This document shows positions 26,231 to 34,442 of a stretch of DNA of 64,000 nt, one piece after another; position 1 is the stretch's first letter; each line of letters begins with the position of its first letter. The stretch covers positions 3,972 to 67,971 of the forward strand of contig JAEEML010000167.1 of assembly GCA_016283195.1 (NCBI GenBank), written 5' to 3'. The translations under genes were made by a program, and so were the position numbers. The notes below the pieces were generated by a model. The model was not told where the DNA came from. It was given only the letters and a program-made list of their open reading frames with translations, and made no database searches. This DNA is from Deltaproteobacteria bacterium. GTDB lineage: Bacteria > JAEEML01.

Positions 26231-26611
26231 TTAATTGGTAGAATTTTCGTCTCCCGCCAGGGTTATTTGCATCTTGGCCTTTAGCTCATCCCCAGATTTT
26301 AAAGTGGCTTTAATGGCGTAAAGGCCGTCATCATCTTTAATATTAAAAGCGATGATAACTATTTCGTCCGGTAAAACCAAACTCTTGAATTTTACCTGCT
26401 TTATCCCCTTTATGGTAACTTTTTTACCAAGTGCCAGAGCGGCTGCCTGGCGCAGTGCTTCGATAAGTACTACTCCGGGCACAATGGCTTTTTGCGGAAA
26501 GTGCCCTTTAAAAAGCCCGGCTGAAGCAGGTAGGGAAAAAAGCGCCTCGTATGAAGAGGGCGCCACCTCTTTTAATTTATCTTTTTCGATGAGATTATCT
26601 AATTCAGTCAT
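26231..26611 (-). CDS. FabZ/ApeI-like hotdog-fold 3-hydroxyacyl-ACP dehydratase
   Basis: 126 residues, close to FabZ size. The central helix block FKGHFPQKAIVPGVVLIEAL matches the FabZ/FabA signature, with the catalytic His in GHFP and the acidic residue in LIEALRQ. It would dehydrate 3-hydroxyacyl thioesters in the cytosol, either in normal fatty acid synthesis or in a special acyl pathway. It lies between a small lipoprotein gene and rluB, with no ACP or ketosynthase next to it, so the pathway is not shown. Confidence 0.72.
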   Translation of the reverse strand: MTELDNLIEKDKLKEVAPSSYEALFSLPASAGLFKGHFPQKAIVPGVVLIEALRQAAALALGKKVTIKGIKQVKFKSLVLPDEIVIIAFNIKDDDGLYAIKATLKSGDELKAKMQITLAGDENSTN

Positions 26612-26619
26612 AATATGCT

Positions 26620-27081
26620 CTAAAGATTAAAAAGATTTTGGGCTTGTGCTTCCGGCAAAAGGCGCTCACTCAGTTTATTTAATTCTAAGAGAGTGCTATT
26701 TTCCGGCAAATTAATGGCAATTTGTTCGGGAATAATGGCGGCGCTCAGGTGGCGTGACAGCTCCTCCGCTAAAGCCTCCAAAATTTTTCCAGATAATGGT
26801 GCCGGCTTGGTTATGATAGCTAACTTGCCGTTTATAAAGGCTATATCAACAGCTGTAGTGCCCCAGTCGGCCTTTAAGAGCAGCCGCCAGTCTGCGCTAT
26901 CACAAGTGGCCAGCAAAGCGCTGTATTGCGCTTCATAAGTATTTTGTTGCCAAGCGGCTCTAGCGCTGATGAGCCGGCAATTATCAAGTTTTCTCGCTTT
27001 TTGCGCCACCTCCGTGTGGGCACAGCCGGCAATAAGCGGAGTAGCTAAAAAAACTAATAAAAAAACTAATTTATTAAACAT
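26620..27081 (-). CDS. Small lipoprotein of unknown function
   Basis: 153 residues. Residues 1-20 form a lipoprotein signal with lipobox LIAGC. The mature part has a cysteine pair (about residues 35 and 60), a strand-rich centre (WRLLLKADWGTTAVDIAFIN) and a helical end. Its start overlaps the methyltransferase gene by eight bases, and it ends eight bases before the hotdog gene, so it belongs to the same message. It recalls the small lipoproteins found beside acyl-modifying genes, but no family could be assigned. Confidence 0.6.
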   Translation of the reverse strand: MFNKLVFLLVFLATPLIAGCAHTEVAQKARKLDNCRLISARAAWQQNTYEAQYSALLATCDSADWRLLLKADWGTTAVDIAFINGKLAIITKPAPLSGKILEALAEELSRHLSAAIIPEQIAINLPENSTLLELNKLSERLLPEAQAQNLFNL

Positions 27082-27985
27082 TCATCTCTGCCTGTAGCAA
27101 GAGTTTTTCCAAAGTTAAGCAAGGCGAGCCCGCCAGCTCCCTGAGGCTTTTAAATTGCATCTCGGCTTCTAAGTCAAGCTCCCCGTTAAAACTAGCCTTA
27201 ATAAGCGTATTTTTAGGAGAATTTTCCTCAGGCACAAACTCTATAGCCGTGCTTTTGTAGCCATTAATGCGCAGCAAAAGAAGGCGCAGGGCATCGGTAA
27301 AAGTAGCGGCACTTTGGCGCCTTAAGTGCGGTGTATTCATGAATACAGCCAGCGGGCCTGAGGCTTTTTCCAAGGCCTTTTTCTCCCAAAAAGCAGCCAG
27401 TTCGGCTTGGCAACAGGGGGCGGCGGCGATAAAATCCGCTTTATTTTTTATGCCGTAAAAAAGAGCCCAATCGGTGGCTGTATTGCAAGCGTGAAGAGCC
27501 AGTAATACATTGATTTTTTGCGGAATCTCTGCTTCTTCCAGCTTTTGGCATTTAAAGGTTATAAGTTCGGAAAGCTCAAGCTGCGCCGCTCTTCTCTGGC
27601 ACTGCTTTATCACCGGTTCATTAAAATCCAGGCCGATAATCTGCGCGTCGTGCTTTAGATAATGGCGGTAATACCAGGCCAAAAGAAGCGATAAATAAGA
27701 GCGGCCGCAGCCGCAATCAATAATAACAGGCTGGGCATATTTTTGATTGAGAGCCTGTAAATCGGGGAGAATCAGCCGCACCATTTGCGAAATTTGCCAA
27801 AATTTACGCATACTTTCCGGCGTCATCTCTCCATGCGCCTGCATGAGCCCCATAGCGCGCCAGAGCGGGGCATCATCCACGGGGTGGAGTAGCAGGCGGC
27901 GCCCTCCCAAAAGGTGGGCCTGACGTTCCGGCGTCCAAAACTCCGCAGCGCGCTTTTTTATTTCATTAAGCCATTCTGCTTGCAT
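27074..27985 (-). CDS. SAM-dependent methyltransferase (Methyltransf_32 / METTL25-like)
   Basis: 303 residues from the ATG at 27985. The frame is open back to 28282, but that would cover the promoter and start of the divergent exported protein. Motif I is VIIDCGCGRSYLSLLLAWYY, the acidic ribose-binding residue is in IIGLDFNEP, and LLALHACNTATD is the block that follows in the METTL25/Methyltransf_32 group. The substrate is unknown; eukaryotic relatives act on RNA or ribosomal protein. The N-terminal 85 residues are helical and basic. It heads the five-gene run down to the AlkP-like hydrolase. Confidence 0.75.
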   Translation of the reverse strand: MQAEWLNEIKKRAAEFWTPERQAHLLGGRRLLLHPVDDAPLWRAMGLMQAHGEMTPESMRKFWQISQMVRLILPDLQALNQKYAQPVIIDCGCGRSYLSLLLAWYYRHYLKHDAQIIGLDFNEPVIKQCQRRAAQLELSELITFKCQKLEEAEIPQKINVLLALHACNTATDWALFYGIKNKADFIAAAPCCQAELAAFWEKKALEKASGPLAVFMNTPHLRRQSAATFTDALRLLLLRINGYKSTAIEFVPEENSPKNTLIKASFNGELDLEAEMQFKSLRELAGSPCLTLEKLLLQAEMNV

Positions 27986-28015
27986 CGCTTTAATCTCAAA
28001 AAGGGGCTTTATTCC

Positions 28016-28050
28016 CCCAAAATTATGGGCTATACTACCCAAATTGTGGG
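28016..28050. promoter_or_regulatory. TATACT -10 box flanked by two CCCA-N-TGGG palindromes
   Basis: CCCAAAATTATGGG (28016-28029) and CCCAAATTGTGGG (28038-28050) sit on each side of TATACT (28031-28036), the likely -10 of the gene starting at 28071. Two similar half-symmetric sites bracketing a -10 look like an operator for a dimeric repressor. No convincing -35 is seen. Confidence 0.45.
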
Positions 28051-28070
28051 CTTTTCCAAGGAGAAAACGC

Positions 28071-28532
28071 ATGAAAAACAAAATAACTACTCTGCTGGCA
28101 GCCATAGCATTAACAATTTCTTTGGGTGCCGGTAGCGCTGTTGCCGCCCCCAAAGCCGCTGCTGCTGCCAAGGCCGAAGCCGGGAAAAATGCCAAGGAGT
28201 TCAAGGGAAATATTGTAGGCACATACACGGTTACCGGCAATACCCCTGGGCAAAATGGCCAATATACCGGCAAAGTGGTCATTAAAAAAACCGATGATAC
28301 TTATCAAGTTAGTTGGACGCTTGGCGAAGAGAGCAATTTTGGCACCGGCCTTTTAAATGGCGATACCTTTGCTGTGGCTTACACTAACAGCAAAGGCAGC
28401 TTTTTTGGCCTGGTGCTTTACAAAGTGAGCCCGGATGGCCGCACTATGGAAGGCATGTGGACTATGGCCGGAGCTAATCTCTTTGGCACCGAAAAGCTGG
28501 TAAAAGAGCTGCCCGGAGCGACCGGACTTTAA
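28071..28532 (+). CDS. Small exported protein, beta-rich
   Basis: 153 residues from the ATG at 28071, which has AAGGAG seven bases upstream. Residues 1-26 are a Sec signal ending SAVAA. After a short Ala/Lys linker comes a single domain of about 100 residues with regular strands (GKVVIKKTDDTYQVSWTL and GDTFAVAYTNSKGSFFGLVL) and a repeated Gly-aromatic pattern, resembling a small lipocalin-like or beta-sandwich periplasmic fold. The name and function are unknown. Its stop overlaps the miaA start (TAATG). A probable operator lies just upstream. Confidence 0.65.
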   Translation: MKNKITTLLAAIALTISLGAGSAVAAPKAAAAAKAEAGKNAKEFKGNIVGTYTVTGNTPGQNGQYTGKVVIKKTDDTYQVSWTLGEESNFGTGLLNGDTFAVAYTNSKGSFFGLVLYKVSPDGRTMEGMWTMAGANLFGTEKLVKELPGATGL

Positions 28533-29455
28533 TGGCTCTCCCCAAAGTTATTGCTATTGTCGGCCCGACATCCATCGGCAAAACGGCAGCTGCTATTGAT
28601 TTAGCCGAAAAATATAACGGCGAGGTGGTTACCTGCGATTCGGTGCAGGTTTATGCCCAAATGGATATCGGCAGTGCCAAGCCCACTATAGAAGAGCGCC
28701 GCGGTATTCCCCACCACATGATTGACCTGGTGCCGGCCGGCGGCGAGTATAATGCCGCCCAATATGCCGTAGATGCCGCTAAAGTAATAAAAGATATCTT
28801 GGCGCGCGGTAAATGGCCGATTATTGCTGGCGGCACCGGCCTCTTTTTGCGCACTTTATTGCACGGCATTATCGAGGCTCCGGAGGCCGACCAGGCCCTG
28901 CGCGCCGAGCTGGAAAATGCCGAAAAGGCGGAGCCGGGCTATTTGCGTCGCCGTCTTATGGAGCTGGATCCGCCAAGTGCCGAAACGATAATCGGCAATA
29001 ATATCCCGCGCTTAATTCGCTCTATTGAAATAACGCTCTTAAGCGGCAAGCCGGCGAGTCTATGGCGAGCTGAGCACGCTTTTAAGGAAGAGCCCTTTCC
29101 CGGGACGCCGGTGATTATGCTCGATGCCGAGAGCACCTGGCTGCATGAGCGGCTGACTAAACGGGAGCAGGGCATGGTAGATAGCGGCCTGCGCGAAGAA
29201 ATACAAAATCTCTGGCAGGCCGGGGTTTCTCCAGAGTGGCGGGTGTGGAATGCGCTCACCTATCGCCAGGCTTGCGATTATCTCAAAGGCAAAATCAAAA
29301 AAGAGGAGCTTTTACCGGCTCTCGTCAATGCCAACTGGGCCTTCGTGCGCCGCCAGCGCACCTGGTTTCGCAAAGAGAAAAATGTCATCCACATCGACGT
29401 TACCGGCCGGCCGGAGCAGGCAGCGCGGCTCATTGCGGAAGCGGTATCGCTGTAA
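28532..29455 (+). CDS. miaA: tRNA dimethylallyltransferase MiaA
   Basis: 307 residues. It adds an isopentenyl group to A37 of tRNAs reading UNN codons. The P-loop is VGPTSIGKTAAA, followed by CDSVQVYAQMDIGSAKP (the DSxQxYxxxxIGTAKP block), and later GGTGLFLRTLLHG and RRQRTWFRKEK. It is translationally coupled to the small exported protein upstream. DMAPP would derive from the MEP pathway, whose ispF lies at 7698-8192. Confidence 0.96.
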   Translation: MALPKVIAIVGPTSIGKTAAAIDLAEKYNGEVVTCDSVQVYAQMDIGSAKPTIEERRGIPHHMIDLVPAGGEYNAAQYAVDAAKVIKDILARGKWPIIAGGTGLFLRTLLHGIIEAPEADQALRAELENAEKAEPGYLRRRLMELDPPSAETIIGNNIPRLIRSIEITLLSGKPASLWRAEHAFKEEPFPGTPVIMLDAESTWLHERLTKREQGMVDSGLREEIQNLWQAGVSPEWRVWNALTYRQACDYLKGKIKKEELLPALVNANWAFVRRQRTWFRKEKNVIHIDVTGRPEQAARLIAEAVSL

Positions 29456-29487
29456 CTTTTTTAGCGGAAAATTATTGGAAATTTTAA

Positions 29488-31242
29488 TCAGAAATTGATC
29501 TTCACGCCCACATTAAAGGAGCGTGAACTGGGAGTATCCAGCCCGGAAGCACCGAAGTTGAGGGAGACCTTGTCTTTGTAAGAAATCCCGGCTGAGGCGT
29601 TTACCAGCGGATTGCCGGAGGTGAAGCCGCCGCTTATGGAGCCGGTTAATTTCCAATCATCTTTAATAGTTACTTTGCCCTGAACATTCCAAAGGAAATC
29701 CTCGCCATAGCGAGTATCAAAAATAGTTATCGGCGCGTAAAGGTTAGCCGAGAGGGCAAAATTATCTCGATGATAGGTGGCGCCTATTTCGGCAAATTGG
29801 TTGATTGCCGGCGGTGTCCACTGCTGGAAACGGCCCATCAGCAAATTAGCTGCACTGTGAGCCACATCCACGCTCATGGTATAATCGGCAGATAAAGTTA
29901 AATCTTTGCGGGCATCCCACTCAAAATGGTTGTGCGAGGTGACATCTATATCGGTGTCCATGATAGTCATACCGAGAGACTCAATCTTGCCGCCCTGGTG
30001 GAAATAAATGGGAATAGCTACTGTGCCGTCCATAGTGGAGCTAAAGCGCAGAGTATTGTCTTTCCAGGAGTTGGCATAAATATCGGTATTCCAATTGGCG
30101 CCCAGAGCCAGCATGTGCATCGGTGAGGCAGTGCTGCCTGAATCGCCGGCATCACGCACGCCCATTTGCGGCATATAGCCATAAGCCAGGCTGAGCTGGA
30201 AGTGGTCATTAAAGGATTCGCGCGCGGCAATCCAGAGAGCGCCGTTTTGGCCGCCCATATTGCCGCCTATGCCGGAATTTCCCAAGCTTGGCAAATTATA
30301 GCGGGCATCAATTTGCAAGCCGATATTGTTGAAGCTGACCGAGCCGGCCGCTTTTTCGTTATCAATATCAAAGCCGAAGGACACCGGCTTGCCGTCTTTG
30401 TTGTCGATATTTATAGAATATTTGCTGCCATCACGCGTGCCGCTGATAAAGCCTTTGAGTTCTTCGCCATGGTGAGTGCGCACCCGCTTTTCCACATAAG
30501 CGCTCTTATCGGCTTCGGCGTTGTTCCAAATCCAGAAATTATTGGCAGAGGGGAGGGCTTTAGCTAGCGCTTCTTCAAAAGAATCGGCCCCAAGTTCGTG
30601 AATTTTACCATATTCGGCAATATTCCATTTGCCGGTATCTTTGTCTTTGTAAAAGCTGACAACGTGGAAACAATCGGGCTCGGCATAAGCCACGGCTTTG
30701 GCTTCATAGCCGAGTTCATTCAGCATATAGGTCTTGGTGATGGCATCTTCGCGGCAAACGCCTTTCTTGCTTTGAAAGGCCTCCAGCACCGAGTAAGCAA
30801 AAACATCAAGGCAGTGGCTGTAATCATAAGTGAAGCTATCAGCCCAGATAGAGGCTACATCAGAGGCATCAGAGAGATTGTTATGAATCCAATTGCGAAA
30901 ATCTTCCGGAGTAGCATTATCCGGCAGGTCGCTTTGGATGTGTTTGCCTCTGGTATTTACAGAATGCCAGGTTTCATCGAATTTGGCGCCTTGGCTGATA
31001 ATACCTTTAGTATTATGATAATTAGGCTCAACTAGGCTGTTTTTGGCAGTCATTACCACCGATTGCTTTTTGGCCGGAGTGGCTGATTTTTCAATAGTAT
31101 CAACAGGTTCTCCTGTGGCTTGCGACTCTTTTGTGCCTTCCGTTTTATCGGCTGCCGGAGCATCGTTAACTGCTACCGGCTCGGTATAAGTATTAGTATA
31201 AAGCGGGTTTACGGTATTATTGGCAGAACCTATTGCTGACAT
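29488..31242 (-). CDS. Transglutaminase-like domain fused to beta-barrel-like C-terminus (paralogue 1)
   Basis: 584 residues, family not recognised. The N-terminus MSAIGSANNTVNPL has no signal peptide; residues up to about 65 are Pro/Ala/Thr-rich and flexible. About 95-215 resembles a transglutaminase/protease core, with the nucleophilic Cys in KKGVCREDAITKTYMLNELG (about 162) and the His in DCFHVVSFY (about 192). A linker with YVEKRVRT and KGFISGT follows. The remainder consists of amphipathic strands (ALWIAARESFNDHFQLSLAY) ending in RSFNVGVKINF, a terminal aromatic as in outer-membrane barrels. GGAGG precedes the start, and TAGACA-16-GATAAT lies upstream. It is the tandem paralogue of the gene at 31325. 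Confidence 0.6.
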   Translation of the reverse strand: MSAIGSANNTVNPLYTNTYTEPVAVNDAPAADKTEGTKESQATGEPVDTIEKSATPAKKQSVVMTAKNSLVEPNYHNTKGIISQGAKFDETWHSVNTRGKHIQSDLPDNATPEDFRNWIHNNLSDASDVASIWADSFTYDYSHCLDVFAYSVLEAFQSKKGVCREDAITKTYMLNELGYEAKAVAYAEPDCFHVVSFYKDKDTGKWNIAEYGKIHELGADSFEEALAKALPSANNFWIWNNAEADKSAYVEKRVRTHHGEELKGFISGTRDGSKYSINIDNKDGKPVSFGFDIDNEKAAGSVSFNNIGLQIDARYNLPSLGNSGIGGNMGGQNGALWIAARESFNDHFQLSLAYGYMPQMGVRDAGDSGSTASPMHMLALGANWNTDIYANSWKDNTLRFSSTMDGTVAIPIYFHQGGKIESLGMTIMDTDIDVTSHNHFEWDARKDLTLSADYTMSVDVAHSAANLLMGRFQQWTPPAINQFAEIGATYHRDNFALSANLYAPITIFDTRYGEDFLWNVQGKVTIKDDWKLTGSISGGFTSGNPLVNASAGISYKDKVSLNFGASGLDTPSSRSFNVGVKINF

Positions 31243-31284
31243 CTAAACCTCCTCCGTAGCAGTAAAAACCTGCTAAGTGCATTT

Positions 31285-31312
31285 ATTATCGGTGGAAAAT
31301 TTTTTTTGTCTA
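31285..31312 (-). promoter_or_regulatory. Promoter of transglutaminase/barrel paralogue 1
   Basis: On the minus strand TAGACA (31312-31307), 16-base spacer, GATAAT (31290-31285), 43 bases before the start. Each box matches the housekeeping consensus at five of six positions. The same spacing and -10 are found before paralogue 2. An AGCAG...CTGCT mini-hairpin lies between it and the ribosome site. Confidence 0.65.
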
Positions 31313-31324
31313 CAAAAAAAGAGC

Positions 31325-33016
31325 TTAAAAAGTGAAGAAAGCGGTCACAGTGGCGCTGGCAAATTCATTGGTATGAGCCGAAGCTTTGAAGTTTAAGCCA
31401 TAAGCGCCTTTTTTGCTGATGCCAAGCTCGGCATTGAAGATGGCACTTTCAGAATCAAAAGCCCCACCAGCGGAGCCTTTCAATTGCCAACCGTTTTTAA
31501 GAGCGGCTTCGGCTTTTACATCCCAGCGGAAACTTCTCTCATAGCGGGTATCGCTAATACTTATGGGCATATAGGCATTGGCAGAGAGCTTTAGGTCTTT
31601 GGTGTTGTACTTAAGACCAAATTCGGCATATTGGTTGATTATCGGCGAAAAATCACCGCCACCAGATAAAATAATATTAGCTACAGTGTGTGCGGCATCA
31701 AAACTGGCAGTGTAACCGGCTGAGAGGGAAAGGCCGTTGCCGGCATCCCAGTCCAACTTGTTTTTCCAGGTCACATCAGCGTCGCTGTCCATGAGCGTTC
31801 TCATAAGTGCCTTGAATTCAAAGGAATTATCAAAATAAAACGGTGTTGACAGAGTGCCGTCAATAGATGAATTGAATTTCAAATCCTCGGCCGGAGAAGT
31901 ATAAGAAACCACATCTTCATGCCATTTGGCGCCGATAGCCAGCATGTGCTCATTATTTTCCGGAGCGTAGCCATAAGCCAGGCTGAGCTGCGCATTATCG
32001 CCGATTGATTTGCGCGCCGCTGCCCAAATAGCGCCGTTTTGGTCGCCCATTTTGCCGCCAAAGCCCATTATTGAGGGCAAATTATAGCGCGTATCCAAGG
32101 TGAGGCCCAGTTTTTGGGAAGAGGCGGAAACAGCCAGCTTTTCTTCATCGGCATCGGCTTTTAGAGTAATAACTTCATCGCCTTTGAGTTTAAAAGTTTG
32201 CTTAACCAGCGAATAATCTTTTTGTGTGCCGCTGATAAAGCCTTTCATTTTTTCGCCGCCGGCGGTGCGCACTCTTCTTTCAATGTAAACATTACCGGAA
32301 GAGTCTTGGTTCATAACCCAGCAATTTTTTGAAGATTCAGGCAAAGTTTGTTTTAAAGCGGCATTAAAAGTGGAGGCTTTTAATTCTTTTTGCTCACCGC
32401 CTTCGTTTACATACCAAGTGGTTTTGGTCTCCTTGGTCTCGGTGCCATCTTCTTTGGTGGTGACGACAACTTCTTCTTTTTTGCTGAAAGTGGCTACATG
32501 AATTTTGCCGTCGGCATCGGTATAAGCTACCGGTTTATTTTCGTAAACATGGTCATTAACCATGCTCATGTTGGTGGCTTTTACTTCCGGCAGACCTTTT
32601 TCCAAATGCTCTTTTAGTTTTTTAATGGCGAAATCATTAAGGGCATCTTCGGCGGCATCGGCGGCTTTATCCAGCCCGTCGTTTACGGCTTTATCAATAT
32701 TCTCGTTAATGATGGTGCCCTTGGGACGCAAACTCTTGATGGTTTCCTTGAGAGTGGCCGGCTTTTGGTATTTTGGCAGAGGCAGATTACCGATTGGCTT
32801 TTTGGGGGCCGCCGGCCCGCGCAGCAAGAGGCTCTGGCCATAGGTAGCACCGGAGTCAAGAGTATCAACATCAGCAGGTTTAGCACCGCTTTCGGTGGCA
32901 GCTTCGGGGGATATTTGCTGCTCGCCGGGCTGAATAGCCGTATTTTCCGCCGGATCGGGGTAATTGGCACTTGTAAGGGGATTCAACATATTACCTGTGC
33001 TACCTATTGCTGACAT
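31325..33016 (-). CDS. Paralogue 2: beta-barrel-like protein with degenerate transglutaminase region
   Basis: 563 residues from the ATG at 33016 (GAGGTGG upstream); a longer frame to 33058 lacks a site. The N-terminus MSAIGSTGNMLNPL matches paralogue 1 and has no Sec signal. A Pro/Ala linker and a helical, charged stretch replace the first half of the transglutaminase domain, so the catalytic Cys is absent. The second half persists (KPVAYTDADGKIHVATFSKK), then YIERRVRT, KGFISGT and DTRYNLPS, which align residue by residue with paralogue 1, and a strand-rich C-terminal 290 residues ending TVTAFFTF. It looks like a pseudoenzyme partner. It has its own promoter of the same type. Confidence 0.6.
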   Translation of the reverse strand: MSAIGSTGNMLNPLTSANYPDPAENTAIQPGEQQISPEAATESGAKPADVDTLDSGATYGQSLLLRGPAAPKKPIGNLPLPKYQKPATLKETIKSLRPKGTIINENIDKAVNDGLDKAADAAEDALNDFAIKKLKEHLEKGLPEVKATNMSMVNDHVYENKPVAYTDADGKIHVATFSKKEEVVVTTKEDGTETKETKTTWYVNEGGEQKELKASTFNAALKQTLPESSKNCWVMNQDSSGNVYIERRVRTAGGEKMKGFISGTQKDYSLVKQTFKLKGDEVITLKADADEEKLAVSASSQKLGLTLDTRYNLPSIMGFGGKMGDQNGAIWAAARKSIGDNAQLSLAYGYAPENNEHMLAIGAKWHEDVVSYTSPAEDLKFNSSIDGTLSTPFYFDNSFEFKALMRTLMDSDADVTWKNKLDWDAGNGLSLSAGYTASFDAAHTVANIILSGGGDFSPIINQYAEFGLKYNTKDLKLSANAYMPISISDTRYERSFRWDVKAEAALKNGWQLKGSAGGAFDSESAIFNAELGISKKGAYGLNFKASAHTNEFASATVTAFFTF

Positions 33017-33057
33017 CAGCCACCTCATCTCGGTGATAAACACCACCGCTCTCGCCA

Positions 33058-33085
33058 ATTATCGGAATAAGAAGAATTTTGTCCA
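33058..33085 (-). promoter_or_regulatory. Promoter of transglutaminase/barrel paralogue 2
   Basis: On the minus strand TGGACA (33085-33080), 16-base spacer, GATAAT (33063-33058), 42 bases before the ATG at 33016. Spacing and -10 are the same as in the promoter of paralogue 1. Confidence 0.65.
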
Positions 33086-33154
33086 TTAAAAATAGCCGAT
33101 TTTTTGCAATTAACTAATTTTTAGCTAAATAATCTGCCGGATTTGGGAGGAAAT

Positions 33155-33715
33155 ATGCTGATTTTAGCTTCTGCCTCACCGCGGCGCCGTCTTTTACTTG
33201 AGAGTGCCTGCTTAAAATTCCAAGTTTTAACGGCGGATATCGACGAAGAACATCATTTTGGCGAAGAGCCGACAGAGTATGTAAAGCGTTTGGCCTATTC
33301 CAAGGCGTTGGCTGTAGCTCAAAAAACGGCGGCTGCCGATTTTGTCCTCGGGGCCGATACCACAGTTGTTTTTGGCAGTGAAGTGCTGGGAAAACCAAAA
33401 AACAACGCTGAAGCAGAAAAAATGCTCCTTCTCCTATCGGGGCAGACACATCAGGTTCACACAGGTTGGGCCATTATTCATGGCGATAAAAGCCTGGTTG
33501 CCGTGGAGAGTACGGCAGTTTCTTTTAGAAAACTCTCGGCGGCGGAAATAGCCAAATATATTGCCAGCGGTGAGCCTTTTGACAAGGCCGGTGGCTATGG
33601 AATCCAGGGGCTTGGTGGCACATTAATTGACAGAGTCTCCGGTTCGTATTCCAATGTTGTTGGTTTGCCGCTCGCCGAAGTTTTAGGCGGGCTCAGGCAA
33701 ATGGGGGCCATTTAG
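33155..33715 (+). CDS. maf: Maf-family nucleotide pyrophosphatase
   Basis: 186 residues from the ATG at 33155, with GGAGG five bases upstream. ILASASPRRR at the N-terminus, the acidic LGADTTVVF block and FDKAGGYGIQGLGG are diagnostic. Maf proteins hydrolyse dTTP/UTP or modified nucleotides to monophosphates and have been linked to septum inhibition. It is the first of a tight plus-strand unit, maf-yggS-divIVA-yggU, with five bases to yggS. Its stop is TAG, showing amber is an ordinary stop codon here. Confidence 0.93.
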   Translation: MLILASASPRRRLLLESACLKFQVLTADIDEEHHFGEEPTEYVKRLAYSKALAVAQKTAAADFVLGADTTVVFGSEVLGKPKNNAEAEKMLLLLSGQTHQVHTGWAIIHGDKSLVAVESTAVSFRKLSAAEIAKYIASGEPFDKAGGYGIQGLGGTLIDRVSGSYSNVVGLPLAEVLGGLRQMGAI

Positions 33716-33719
33716 CGTT

Positions 33720-34430
33720 ATGGAAAGTGAAAAAGTCATAAAAGATCGCCTTTATGCAGTGGAAGAGCGCATCACTCTGGCTTGCCAGAAGTGTGGTCGC
33801 CAGCGCTGCGAGGTCAATCTTCTGGCTGTTACCAAAACTATGCCGCCGGCCGTTTGTCGGGCAGCGCTCTCGGCTGGGCTCAGTGCTTTTGGTGAGAGTT
33901 ATGTGCAGGAACTGCGCCCTAAGATGGCGGCTCTTGCTGATGAAAAGGCTATTTCCTGGCATTTTATCGGCAATTTGCAGAGCAACAAGGCCAAATATCT
34001 GGAAAACTGCGCTCTTATCCATTCGCTTGATTCTCTGGAAACGGCCAAAGAGCTTGGTCGCCATGCCAAAGAGGCCAAAAAAGTTTTGGTGGAAGTTAAT
34101 TGCGGCGAGGTGCAAAAGGGTGGGGTGCCTCCAAAAGAATTGCATGATTTTATTAGCAAACTTTTGGACTACCCCAATATAGAAGTTTGTGGGCTCATGA
34201 CTGTGCCACCCCTTGCGGCCACTGAAAGTGAGCTTAGCGGCTATTTTTCCGCGCTGGCCAAAATGCGCGACGAACTGGCTGCAAAATTGCCCTTAAAAGC
34301 CTCTTTTAAAGAGCTCTCTATGGGCATGAGCGCCGATTTTGAATTGGCTATTGCCGCCGGGGCGACTTGGATTCGCCTAGGCAGTATCTTATTTGGACAA
34401 AGAAATGCGGCCCGTTGGTGGCAGCAGTAA
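33720..34430 (+). CDS. yggS: PLP-homeostasis protein YggS/PLPBP
   Basis: 236 residues. A single-domain alanine-racemase-fold protein that binds pyridoxal phosphate and buffers its pool, without known enzymatic turnover. The PLP lysine is in LLAVTKTMP. FGESYVQEL (usually GENYVQE), WHFIGNLQSNKAKYL and LSMGMSADFELAI are the family blocks, and the end IRLGSILFGQR binds the phosphate. It is second in the maf unit; the yggS-divIVA-yggU order is a known arrangement in many bacteria. Confidence 0.94.
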   Translation: MESEKVIKDRLYAVEERITLACQKCGRQRCEVNLLAVTKTMPPAVCRAALSAGLSAFGESYVQELRPKMAALADEKAISWHFIGNLQSNKAKYLENCALIHSLDSLETAKELGRHAKEAKKVLVEVNCGEVQKGGVPPKELHDFISKLLDYPNIEVCGLMTVPPLAATESELSGYFSALAKMRDELAAKLPLKASFKELSMGMSADFELAIAAGATWIRLGSILFGQRNAARWWQQ

Positions 34431-34442
34431 AGGTGGAAGATA

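Noticed and set aside
28071-28282. N-terminal extension of the methyltransferase up to 28282
   Set aside because: It lies over the promoter and signal peptide of the divergent gene; an ATG at 27985 begins the recognisable domain.
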